In this document: positions 1 through 10,488 of the stretch, piece after piece
How positions within the stretch are numbered: position 1 is the stretch's first letter
How the letters are laid out: each line of letters opens with the position of its first letter
NCBI GenBank assembly: GCA_012934845.2
Contig: WNNJ02000462.1
Location: 24,478-88,477 of the forward strand
Direction of reading: 5' to 3'
DNA: 64,000 nt
DNA from: Pomphorhynchus laevis
Taxonomy: Eukaryota > Acanthocephala > Palaeacanthocephala > Echinorhynchida > Pomphorhynchidae
The notes under the pieces: model-generated
Databases searched by the model: none
The model's input: only the letters and a program-made list of their open reading frames with translations
Told to the model about the DNA's origin: nothing
Made by a program: the position numbers and the translations under genes

Positions 1-214
1 GTTAAAAGCCCTTGAGATGAAGAAGAGTGAGAAGGGGTTATGTACGGAGTAAAGTGGGTATAGATGTGATTAGGGATAAATCGAGTAATGTCATGAGAGA
101 GACGGATAGACCGTATCTCCTGATCATCACCATCAGATGTAGCCAGCATCAACTGTAGCAACTTATATTTTACCAAAGAAAAAATCGGTTTAATGTCCCA
201 AAGACCTGCGGCCT
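1..214. other. Unassigned left edge
   Basis: This stretch precedes the recognisable LINE A coding part and has more GC than the AT-rich repeats after position 1,340. It may be more of the same LINE, too worn to read. No reading frame or RNA gene is visible. Confidence 0.3.
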
Positions 215-1340
215 ATTTTGATTAAAAATTCCCTTATCTCTATCTACGAAAAAGCGCAAGCGCGTAGAATCCGCTACCATTTAAGTAGGCGTAATTTAAT
301 CCCGCCGACTTTTCATTGGTTTATCAAAGGTCGCTCGGTCCAGTCAGCAATTGGTGAAGTTCACCAGTTTTGTCAGGATAACAGTCATCAGCTTGATGTG
401 ATTGTTGTTCTTGAGTTCTCTGCTGCATTTGACCGCATTTCCATTCCATTTGTAATTTCTTCTCTCAGGTCTTTTGGGTTGCCTGAGAGAATTGTTAACA
501 TAGTAGAGATATTGCTGTATACCATGCGGTTCTTCTATGAAGACGACCCTTATGCACGTCAATTCTATTATATACAGGTGTGCCTCAAGGCTCCCCACTT
601 TCTTCTGTCTTATATCATTCTGCCTTCATTATATTTTTCAAAGCATTTAGACACGATCAACATCACATGATATACGCTGATGATACCACATCCCTTTTTT
701 CTAAGCGCAGATGCAGATATGTAGTCTCGGACATCAGCCATTTCTTTTCAAGATTAAAAGACCAGCTACCCCTCTCCAATCTTACTTTGAACTCGGAAAA
801 ATCGCAGGTAGTCGTCTTTCTTGGCGCCCCTGCCACGAAGAAAAAACTTAAGAGATTAGCACTCTCTGCTCTCTCCTCCATTTTGCAGTCTTAGCCACTC
901 TACACCTTCATGAGTTGAATAACATATCTGAGGTCCACCATTACGGTGAACAGCTCGGCGAAAGCTGACCTAGATAGACTTAAGCGTATTTTGAAGAGAG
1001 CTAGGTGGGCTTTGAAACGGGCCTAGCATCTGTCATTTAATGGTAAAACTTAAGTACGCCTTTGGGGAACTTGGGCTATCTCGGGATTAGTCTTATTTTC
1101 TAGAGGACGATCCCAGTAGCAAAGACTAACGTTTCTCAAGCAAATTATCTCAAGATTTACGACCATAGTCCGCCTCTACTGGACTCTTAGGGGTGAGACA
1201 CCCTGAATTGTTCAGTCTAAAGGCGGCGCGCTGTTGGGTCCGCTGATCTCAGATCCCGCTGGACATAAGGCCGTGATGGTGTATGAGGAGATTACAAGAA
1301 GTTGTTGAAGATACTGTTGGTGTTGATTTTTCCTCAACTT
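215..1340 (+). mobile_element. LINE A copy 1, 5'-truncated reverse transcriptase fragment
   Basis: This is a fragment of a non-LTR reverse transcriptase. Frame 218-670 carries the fingers/palm part: a KGRSVQSAI stretch (the usual GRS motif before motif A) and EFSAAFDRIS (motif A, usually D-x-S-x-AFD). The overlapping frame 580-894 carries MPQGSPLSSVLY (motif B) and MIYADDTTSLF (motif C, the catalytic YADD). The switch of frame between them shows an indel. After position 894 no long frame remains, but DNA from about 960 to 1,330 is clearly similar to the reverse complement of 8,640-8,900, so the element runs to about 1,340. No endonuclease part is present. The clade is uncertain; it is an ordinary APE-type LINE by its RT. 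This is a dead copy. Confidence 0.8.
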
Positions 1341-2370
1341 AATTGGTTATATCAAACGGTTGTGTAAATTTTTAAGAAAATCATTATTTATTTATATAAT
1401 TCATGAATACGCAAAAATGATTCGTCACAATAAAATTTTAGATAAAATTAAATTGTAAATTTAAGTATTTTTAGTAAAGAGATCATGGAAAAGAGAGAGG
1501 GAATTATGGAATTCCATTAAATCTGAGCCCATCAAGATATAAAACCTTAATATAATGCTAATTTGTACAATTTTTAAGATACTATTATATGTATATTTTT
1601 CAAAAAAATACTGAAAATATTTTAGGAAACTGTCTTGGAATTGATCAAGAATAGAGCACATGAATTTATTTATAAAAAGTCAAAGTATTAAAATAAATAA
1701 ATATAAAATGTTTATTATAAAATAAAATATTTTATTTGGAGGGAATTAAAATAGAATTTAATTTTAATTAAATTCTAATTAAAAGGATTAGAATCCTTTA
1801 GAGGGAATTAAAGGAAATTAATTCCCTCTAAAGGAATTAATTTTGTTTTAGAGAGAATTATGGAAATCCATGAAGTCATAAAAGAGATAAAACCACAATA
1901 TAATAAAATAAAATAATATAAAATATTAAATATAAATATTAAATATTAAATATTAAATATAAAATAAATATCTAAATTTTAGATGCGTAAATTTCGACTA
2001 TTCTATTTAAGAATTAAATAATGAATTATTATTTTAATTTATTGAAATAATAAATTTGATAAAAATAAATAAAAATAAATAAATATAAAATGTTTATTAT
2101 AAAATAAAATATTTTATTTTTAGTAAAGAGAGCATGGAAAAGATAGAGGGAATTATGGAAATCCATGAAGTCATAAAAGAGATAAAACCACAATATAATA
2201 AAATAAAAAAATAAAAAATATTTCAATTTAAAATATTAAATATAAAATAAATATCTAAATTTTTTTATAGAATAAATTAAAAAATATTTTATACATAATT
2301 TATAATAAAATTTATTAATTAAATAATAATAAATTATTTATTATTATTATTATTTGATTTATTATTTGAA
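1341..2370. repeat. AT-rich region with repeated blocks
   Basis: Three related blocks recur: 1,470-1,510, 1,850-1,905 and 2,118-2,205. They share tttttagtaaagaga, agggaattatggaa and atccatgaagtcataaaag. The short open frames here (1,461-1,661 and 2,029-2,226, minus) are low-complexity and lie in the repeats, so I do not call genes. Confidence 0.6.
1795..1834. repeat. Perfect 17-bp inverted repeat (hairpin)
   Basis: Arms 1,795-1,811 and 1,818-1,834 are exact reverse complements (cctttagagggaattaa against ttaattccctctaaagg) with a 6-nt loop. A second GC-poor palindrome lies just upstream. It could be the core of a small MITE-like element or a cruciform-forming site. Confidence 0.7.
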
Positions 2371-2374
2371 TAAT

Positions 2375-3215
2375 AAATCAAATAATGAATTATTATTTTA
2401 ATTTATTGAAATAATAAATTTTAGATGCATAAATTTCGAAATTTATTTAAAAAATATAATAGTACACACTAAATCCATAACCTCATTCTATTTAAGAATT
2501 AAATAATGAATTATTATTTTAATTTATTGAAATAATAAATTTTAGATGCATAAATTTCGACATTTATATAAATAAATATAATAGTAGACACTAAATCCAT
2601 AACCTTCTTCTATTAAAGAATTAAATAATGAATTATTATTTTAATTTAAAGAAATAATAAATTTTAGATGCATAAATTTCGACATTTATTTAAAAAATAT
2701 AATAGTACACCCTAAATCCATAACCTCCTTCTATTTAAGAATTAAATAATGAATTATTATTTTAATTTATTGAAATAATAAATTTTAGATGCATAAATTT
2801 CGACATTTATTTAAAAAATATAATAGTACAAACTAAATCCATAACCTTCTTCTATTTAAGAATTAAATAATTAATTATTATTTTAATTTTTTGAAATAAT
2901 AAATTTTAGATGCATAAATTTCGACATTTATTTAAAAAATATAATAGTACACACTAAATCCATAACCTTCTTCCATTTAAGAATTAAATAATGAATTATT
3001 ATTTTAATTTATTAAATAATAAATTTCAGATGCATAAATTTCGACATTTATTTAAAAAATATAATAGTACACTCTAAATTCATAACCTTCTTCTATTTAA
3101 GAATTAAATAATGAATTATTATTTTAATTTATTGAAATAATAAATTTTAGATGCATAAATTTCGACATTTATTTAAAAAATATAATAGTACACACTAAAT
3201 CCATAACCTCCTTCT
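2375..3215. repeat. Tandem satellite, period about 119 bp, about 7 copies
   Basis: The phrase ttaaataatgaattatta recurs at about 2,498, 2,619, 2,739, 2,858, 2,977 and 3,096, with a variant near 2,380 and an outlier near 2,008. Each unit contains ttagatgcataaatttcga, then aatataatagtac, then actaaatccataacctyctt. Units differ by a few bases and small indels. No coding potential. Confidence 0.85.
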
Positions 3216-3224
3216 AATTATCAC

Positions 3225-3520
3225 GATGATAACAGAAGCTATCGAAATATTGTACTTTTAAATAAAGGAAAAAAATATAATATAAAATATAATAAAATAA
3301 CAAATAATAAATAAAATATAATAAATATAATAACAAACTAAATCTACAATCTCCTTCCGTTTTCGATTAGATAGCTTTTTATGATCGAAGAATAAAATAT
3401 TTCCCTTTATTTAAAAGTACAATAATATTTTGATAGATCCTAATTCTAATTTTAATCCTGATGATGATAGCAGGAGCTATCGAAATGTTATTGTACTGTA
3501 AAATAAAGAAAAATATGTTC
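3225..3520. repeat. MITE-like inverted repeat
   Basis: A block with gctatcgaaat then attgtacttttaaataaagg (about 3,238-3,270) is followed in inverted form by ccctttatttaaaagtacaa (about 3,403-3,423), and again directly at about 3,476-3,515. The flanks share cgatgat and agctatcgaaat. This looks like a small non-autonomous foldback element or nested copies. No transposase is visible. Confidence 0.5.
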
Positions 3521-4765
3521 TATTAAATGAGCATGTATTAAAAGAATGTATTAACACAGTCAGTTGCAAAGTGATTGTAAATAGCACATGTTTGAGAAAT
3601 AGCAAAATATACTGACTTTCAATTCAAGATTGTGCTACGCTGCTTTCTTAGTTTGCACAGTTATCTGCTTTATTTCTAAAAACTATATTATAGAAATAGA
3701 CATTCTGATCCAATTACAGGAACCTATAATGATTCTTATCATCTAGCAAAAGCATGATAGTTATTGGTATTGTTGCCATAAATACGGAATATTTTTCCAA
3801 TGCGTAGATTTTTCTTTCTCGAATAAATGCGACATTCAGCATTAAATAAGACTTCGTTTAGATAAACGTGCAGACTAATAAAATGTTTTTTTAAATACTT
3901 CATTAAAATATGTGGTTGATTGACAGAGACGAATATTCTTTATTTTTAGTGAATATATCATAAAATAAATATACATATATTTGTTAATCATTATATATTA
4001 AAGAAATATATCAATATTAAATATTAGATACTAATCTATTTTAAAGAATTTGAAGTAAAAATTCGCAATTCCACTTCGTCATTAACAAAGTGAAATTAAG
4101 GGCATTTTTTATGTAAAATATTCTATAATTATAAAATAGTTAAATAATAATAAAATTATATATAATATAATATAATCAATATAAATATATAAAATAATCA
4201 TTATATTAATAATTATATTAAAAAATATAATATAATATATATTTTATTATATTATATTATTTTATAGCTTAAATAATTATTAAAATAATCATAATAATTT
4301 CGTATTATGAAATTGAATTTCAATTTGTAATTTAACGTGTAAAACTGATTAAGTAGATCGAATAAAAAGTATAAAACTTACTATTGTAAAATTCGATTAT
4401 CTAATAAATAATAAAATTAATAATAAATAAAATTTTATTATCTAGTTAATCAATTTATCAATTGTAAAATTTTTATTCTATATTTTATCCATCTATGAAA
4501 ATTTTTGCTTGAGTTTGAATTTATTTTTAATAGATTTGACTTGTTTAACGTTTATAATAATTATAAACGTTAAATAATAATTTAATAATTAAATTTTGTA
4601 TTCTTATTTATAAAATATATTAATATATTATAAATCATATATTATAATATATATAATAATATATAATTATTATATATTATATATATTATAAATATATTAT
4701 ATATAATTATTATATATTATATATATTATAAATATATTATATACAAAATTATTTTATCCCTGATC
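3521..4765. other. AT-rich intergenic DNA
   Basis: No gene is visible. At about 4,655-4,740 a unit of about 42 bp made only of A and T (tataattattatatattata core) is tandemly duplicated. Other short palindromic AT runs occur at 4,130-4,270. Confidence 0.5.
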
Positions 4766-5405
4766 AATTCTGAAATCAAAAATTACATAAAAATCCAATA
4801 AAACCTAGGTTCATATGTAGTGCGTTAAAATGTACATTAATCCACTTTCTGTCTATATGAATAAAATACTTAAATAATTAAAGCACATTTTAAAAAATAT
4901 TGCAAGGTAATCGAAATTAATACTGGTATAAAACACTATTTCAGTATTAATTCTACAAAAGAATTTTTAGAACAGACAAAAGGAATAAATTTTCAAAATA
5001 TAAATACATACGATTTTAGTACGCTTTATACAAATCTAGATTTAGTAGATATTAAAGAAGCGTTAGTAAAATTAATTAACCTTATATTCGGAAAAAGATA
5101 TACATATATATGTTATAATAATTATAACGCCTATCTAACAAAAATTAAACCATCAAATAAATATAAATATATGGATAAAATTGAATTAATAGAATCCTTA
5201 AATATTTTGATAAATCAAAATTATTTAAAAGTAGGGACATCTATATTTAGACAAGTAAAAGGTGTTCCAATGGGTGGTAATAGTAGCCCAATTATAGCTG
5301 ACTTGTTTTTAAGCTTTATAGAATATGAATTTGTTCATAACTGTGTAAAAACTAAATCTAAACAATATAAATATATGAAATATACGTTTCATATATGTAA
5401 AATAT
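4766..5405 (+). mobile_element. Penelope-like element fragment (RT part)
   Basis: It matches the middle of PLE copy 1 (27,400-28,010) closely at DNA level. It encodes the stretch before motif A, the motif A region NTYDFSTLYTNLDLVDI, and motif B (frame 5,171-5,431: FRQVKGVPMGGNSSPIIADL). It stops within the region leading to motif C and passes into unrelated AT-rich DNA. Neither GIY-YIG nor the 3' end is present. A broken copy. Confidence 0.85.
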
Positions 5406-5935
5406 ATTACATATTTTATAATATGCGATAAAAAAATCTATTTTTTTATAAATTTAGATATTTTATATTTTCTATTTATTAAAAAAAATTAAAATTAGTT
5501 TTTTATCGATTCACGAGTGAATAAATCAGCAGTTAATATTTTTAACGGGATTTTGATATATATCGTATCAGCAATGACGTTTGTTAACCTTTTACTATAG
5601 AAGGTAAAAGGTTACTATTTACTGTTTACTATTTCCTTTTCACAAAAGGAAATAGTATTTTTTAACTGTTCGAATTTTTGTTGAGAAAATTAATGTTAAA
5701 ATTAACCTTTTGGAAATTTTAACATTTTTCTACTAGAAAGACTTTATAAGTTACTTTATAAATAATAAGTTAACTTAATAAGTTACCTCCATTATCGTTT
5801 TTTAATTGATTCATCTATTGATTCTATACTATATTTAAAATCATCTATTTTTTGTAGTATTTATTTCTATACATTTAATCATCTATCAATCTTTTAATTA
5901 ACGGACGCCTTTACAGTTCGAATGCCTCCCATTTA
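5406..5935. other. AT-rich spacer with two neighbouring hairpins
   Basis: No gene. Two hairpins lie side by side: aaccttttac / gtaaaaggtt near 5,587-5,613, and a perfect 13-bp stem with a 3-nt loop at 5,628-5,656. The spacer separates two PLE fragments of the same orientation. Confidence 0.4.
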
Positions 5936-6325
5936 GGGCATCTATATTTAGACAAATAAAAGGTGTTCCAATGTGAGGTAATAGTAGCCCAATTATAGCT
6001 GATTTGTTTTTAAGCTTTATAGAATATGAATTTGTTCATAACTGTTTAAAAAATAAATCTAAATTATATAAATATATGAAATATATGTTTCGATACATTG
6101 ATGATATATGTGAATTTAATTATAGCGATTTTTATTCAATAAGCGAACAAATTTATTCATGTAGCCTCATTATTAATAAAACCAATATTAATGATAAAGA
6201 GGGTATATATTTAGATATGAACATTAAATTAACATTAACTAAAACTACTATTAATTTATATCGTAAAGATGACATATTTAATGTCATAAATGTTTATGAC
6301 ATATTTAATGTTTTATTATAGATTA
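5936..6325 (+). mobile_element. Penelope-like element fragment (RT motifs B and C)
   Basis: The copy starts abruptly within motif B (tctatatttagacaaataaa, matching 27,876) and runs through FRYIDDIC (motif C, catalytic YIDD) to LYRKDDIF. Frame 6,004-6,321 is the readable part. A duplicated short tail (FNVINVYDIFNV) marks its 3' end. Broken. Confidence 0.8.
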
Positions 6326-6349
6326 ACTAATTAATATTATTAATTTTAT

Positions 6350-6565
6350 TATTACAATATAAATATATGAAACATATTTTTCGATACATTGATGATATAT
6401 GTGTATTTAATACTAATAATTTTTATTCAATTAGTGAGCACATTTATCCAGAAAGCCTTATTCTTAACAAAACCAATATTAATGATAAAGAAGGTGTATA
6501 TCTAGATATTGAACATTAAATTAACATTAACTAAAACTACTATTTATTTATATCGTAAATTTAAA
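6350..6565 (+). mobile_element. Short Penelope-like element fragment
   Basis: Again motif C (RYIDDICVFN) followed by a stretch matching ISEHIYPESLILNKTNIND. It overlaps in content with the preceding fragment, so it is a separate partial copy in the same orientation. Broken. Confidence 0.75.
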
Positions 6566-6589
6566 TTTTATAATTCAAAATAATTAGCT

Positions 6590-7280
6590 AATTATTAAAT
6601 TTTGATTTATTGATTTAACATTATTATTTTTATTTATTTATATTATTTATTTTTTATTTTATAATAATATTAAATACGTAGACTCAGTTAGCTGACATGA
6701 TTTATAAAAATAAATTCATAAAAATAAATTAATTATTTATAAATAATTCATTAAAATTGGCTTTTATTTTAAATTAATATTTTAACTTTTGACTTAATAT
6801 AAATATAAATTGTGTAAAATCTTATATAATTATTTATTATTTATACTTATTTTTTATATAAAAAGATGAGACTCAGGTATCTGACCTGATTATAAATAAA
6901 TTATATTTTTTATAAACAAAATAAACAAATAAAATTTATTTTTTATTTAATTATTTTATTCAAAAAACTTTTATAAATAAAATACGTTTATTAAAATAAG
7001 TCTATCCTTATTTATTAAACGTATATACTCACTATATACGTTTTCTCTATTAACAAATACATGCTAATGAAGCATGAGCTTCATTAGCTCTTTTTTATAT
7101 ACAGCCCATGAATAAATCTTCAAGACACGAGATAAGGCATTTTACAGTCTGTTAAAATCAAAATTAATTGTCGATAAATCTGAAATATTGCATTCTTCAC
7201 ATATTTCTTGTCAATTTTTTTATTTAATTATTCCATCTTTGTTATTTTTATTTATTCTAGGCTACTACTTATTTTTTCAT
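6590..7280. repeat. Arm 1 of a 0.7-kb inverted repeat (partner 49,725-50,400)
   Basis: This non-coding block is the reverse complement of 49,725-50,400 with high identity. Shared marks include acgtagactcagttagctga, gagactcaggtatctgacct, the palindrome acgtatatactcactatatacgt and cttcaagacacgagataagg. It contains two copies of the 'actcagttatctga' motif seen at PLE ends, so it is probably non-coding terminal DNA of a PLE-related element. A further end motif follows at 7,301-7,320. Confidence 0.8.
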
Positions 7281-8615
7281 TTTTTTTAATTATATTAAAT
7301 ACGTAGACTCATTTAGCTAAATTGATTCATTTGATCTTATGACTTTTCAATTCAATATATTTAAGTAAAAACCAGTCAGTCTCATTCCAATTCAAGGATT
7401 TTGAAATATTAAAATGATCGATTAAGGTGTTTTTATTAAACAATGTAAATTTCAATTAGCGAATGTTTATTATATCAAAAATATATCAAAAATATATCAA
7501 AAATGGATTTAAATTAGCGAATGTTTATGGATATCTTTTCTTTGCAGAAAGCACTCAATGTTTTCAAAAACAGTAAGTTAAAAATATAATAATATTTTTT
7601 AATTAAACGGATATTTTTTTGTAGAAAGATCTCAAAATTTTCATAATTAAAAACGGAACTACAAACTTTACATCAAAAGAATATTTGATAATTAAGTTGA
7701 TTTTATTTATTTGGTCTACGACACAAAATGCTTTACTCATTTCAATTTTTCCTGGATCACATAGGTGCTCGGTGTTTCACAAATTCTTTTTATTTATATT
7801 TTTTTATAAAAGCAGTAAATCATTTTAGTTAAAAATCGACTGAATAAAATCGACTCAACGATTTTATAAATCCTTGAGTCAAAGTTGGCTTTATGTTACA
7901 TAAATCTTTCGATTAATCCATATGTTGAATATTAGATATTTTATATCCTTTTTATATTTTTCGCGAGGATGGTCATGTTTTCAAACTATCTGGAGTTGTT
8001 AATGTTTCTCTCACCAATTTTCACACTCACTTCCGATCCTTTCAGATGTAGCGTTTCGTGATTGTATCAACTAACGGATTTAACCAGGCCGACGGCAACA
8101 TGCTTTCAATGAATTTTGGCATCAGTATTAAGATAGTTTATTGTTTTCTCTATTCATTCCAATTTATCCTGACTTGCAGCTGTTTGCATTTGCATGACTG
8201 GATTTTACACAATGCAATACGTCAAATAACTATTATACATCAAGAGGCAATAGGTTATACATAAACTAGCTACGTAATTTACTATAACTCTTATTGTATA
8301 CTTTCGCTACTTATTCTTTTTTGGATACTGTAGTTTGCATTTTGATTTAACTCATAATTACGTTTTCAAACCACATTAAGATTCGAAGACTACATCAATT
8401 CGATTCTGCTCTACCGGATGACACTACAATAATCTGACATTTTTCGTAATTTTCAAGCATTCGAACTTTTTAAGGTTCAATGGTTCTTTGTGAGACATAA
8501 AAAATTAAAACGAGTGATTTAGAGAATGGGCAATACCAACAATCCAAAAAATAAGGGTTTTATTAATTAATACAACCGATAAGAAAGCAAAACAGTACAG
8601 AAATAGCGTTAAGTG
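7281..8615. other. Intergenic DNA without a recognisable gene
   Basis: AT-rich DNA with a short direct repeat (ttagcgaatgtttat at about 7,457 and 7,514) and three short atatatcaaaa units near 7,480. A 68-codon frame at 8,058-8,264 resembles nothing I know and starts without support; I do not call it. Confidence 0.4.
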
Positions 8616-8619
8616 GTTC

Positions 8620-9700
8620 GCAATTCAAAACTCTTGTCGACGATTTCAAACTGTCTCCAACAACTCATTCACGACCTCAGCGCCGCCTTCCGACTGAACC
8701 ATTCAGGGTCTCTCACCCCTAAGAGTTTAGTCTAAACGGATTATGGTCGGAAATCTCGAGATAAGGTGCTTGAGAAACGTTACTCTAGAAAATAAGACTA
8801 AAAAAGACTAATCCCGAGATAGACCAAGTTCCCCAAAGGCATACTTGATTTTTACCATTCAATAACAGACGCTGCGCCCCTTTCAGAGTCCACCTAGCTC
8901 TCTGCAGAATCCGTTTAAGTCTATCCTCACTCGCCTGGAATCACTCGCCTGGAATCAACTCCCTCTCGACGTCCGCCGCGCTCCCTCCTTTATCACATTC
9001 AAACACCTCCTCCGTTCACACCTTCTCGACACCTGATTCACAGTCTTGTTTTGTTGTGGTCATGTAAGCGTGCGCTGGCACGCATTTGCCACGTTAAAAT
9101 AAATCCTTTCTTTTTTTTATCCATTTAGCTTTCTCCGACCAATTCACCGTAACGGTTAAATCCAGATATTTTACTCGACTTGTGAAGGTAGGGTGGTTTA
9201 GACTGCAAAAAAGAGGAGAGGGCAGAGAGTGATTATCTCTTAAGTTTCATTTTAGTGGAAGGGGTGCTATTAAAGACAATCACCTGCGATTTTTCGGAGT
9301 TCAAAATAAGATTGGAAGAGGTAAGCTGGTATTTTAATCTTAAAAAGAAACGGATGACGTCTGAGACTACATCTTTACACCTGCGTCCAGAAAACATGGC
9401 TGTTTATCATCAGCTTATACCACAATATGTTGATCACGTTTAAATGCCTTGAAGAGAACAATGTAAGTAGAAAGATATAAGATAGGAGAAAGTAGGGAAC
9501 CTGGAGGCACACCTGTAATATGGTAGATCTGACGTTCATTAGGGTCGTCATCATATTAGAACGGCTTAGTATACAGCAATACCTCCATCTCGTTAACAAC
9601 TCTGACAGTCAACTCAAGGGACCTGTGAGAGGAGATAATGAAGGGAATGTATATCCGGTCAAATGCAGCAGAAAAGTCAAGGAAAACAGCCTAGAGCAAT
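8620..9700 (-). mobile_element. LINE A copy 2, RT fragment, inverted relative to copy 1
   Basis: Reverse-strand DNA matches copy 1 across the 3' half (8,640-8,925 against about 960-1,330) and the RT region (9,245-9,600). Minus frame 9,375-9,599 contains VPYFLLSYIFL, matching the copy 1 stretch around motif B (APHFLLSYII), and the antisense frame at 9,255-9,443 mirrors the antisense frame of copy 1. The copy is interrupted by a LINE B 3' end at about 8,927-9,120. It is badly broken, and no intact YADD frame remains. Confidence 0.75.
8927..9120 (+). mobile_element. LINE B 3' end inserted in LINE A copy 2
   Basis: The sequence gcctggaatcaactccctct through cacgttaaaataaatcc and a T run equals the 3' end of the LINE B elements, read on the opposite strand from 19,880-20,060. 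It is a 5'-truncated insertion of about 190 bp. The flanking tatc is the only possible target-site duplication and is very short. A 14-bp repeat of tcactcgcctggaa at its 5' edge looks like a junction duplication made during insertion. Confidence 0.85.
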
Positions 9701-9929
9701 GGTGTGGAAGTAAACCTCTAAACATATTCAGATTAGATAAATTTGCCTACTTTTTTATGAAAATTTTTCTGTTTTCACGAGACTATTTGGGGTTGTATCA
9801 TTATTTTACTAAAAACGCGGACACAACAGTGAAGCTTAGCTAGCTTCAAGATAAATTTTATCTCTATTAATCCAACGAAGTGTGCACATCTCACAATTGA
9901 ACCATATGTTTCATCTTCATATAATCTAG
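9701..9929. other. Unassigned DNA between LINE fragments
   Basis: No gene recognised. The plus frame 9,520-9,843 is partly the antisense of LINE A and partly low-complexity. Confidence 0.3.
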
Positions 9930-10140
9930 ACTAAGTAAACATACCAAAGGTATTAGAGATCTTGGAGTGATAGTTTCGTCGAATTTAAGGTCTGCGGCTA
10001 ATACTAGGATAGCGTGTTTTCGAGCATTCGGATTACTGATGTTGTTTAGAAGATTATTATGAGAACATATTAGTGGAGCTCAGCTAGCAGTGGAGCTCTT
10101 AATGTTGTATATGTGGGTTAGAAATTAGACAAATTAAAAG
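9930..10140 (+). mobile_element. LINE C-like RT C-terminal fragment
   Basis: The translation reads SKHTKGIRDLGVIVSSNLRS and onward. The DLGV motif is the conserved thumb/connection mark of CR1/Jockey-type RTs. It resembles the DLGIIVQASLK end of LINE C copy 2 (38,168-38,200). A short, broken copy. Confidence 0.6.
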
Positions 10141-10488
10141 CAGAAAAAAGAGAAGGATTAATCAGCAGCAAGATAAATGTTGTCTTAATCTGTCACGGAA
10201 AACTTTGGTATAATCTGTGGTATACATAAGGAAGAATTAAATGAGCGATATAGCGAGCTTCCCACTCTAACGCGAAAAGATAAGGAAAGAAAATTTAAAA
10301 TTATAAAAAATTTAAAAGTATACTGTAAATTATATACTTTTGAAATGAATAAATTTAGTAATGCTACTTTCGATGAAATCGCTTCGGAACTACGTCTTAT
10401 AGTCACGCCAGATAACCCTACAGCTTACAACCATATATCCGCAGCAATATCACTGACTTGACGCGGGAATTTCAGGAAAGCGGTTTAA
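10141..10488. other. Spacer before LINE D
   Basis: No recognised gene. It may be the worn start of LINE D, because a stop in the LINE D frame at 10,486 is the first boundary seen. The region is AT-rich until about 10,380 and GC-richer after. Confidence 0.3.

Noticed and set aside
1461-2226. Small frames at 1,461-1,661 and 2,029-2,226 (minus)
   Set aside because: Both lie in AT-rich repeated blocks, are low-complexity, and their related sequence comes from repeated DNA, not protein conservation.
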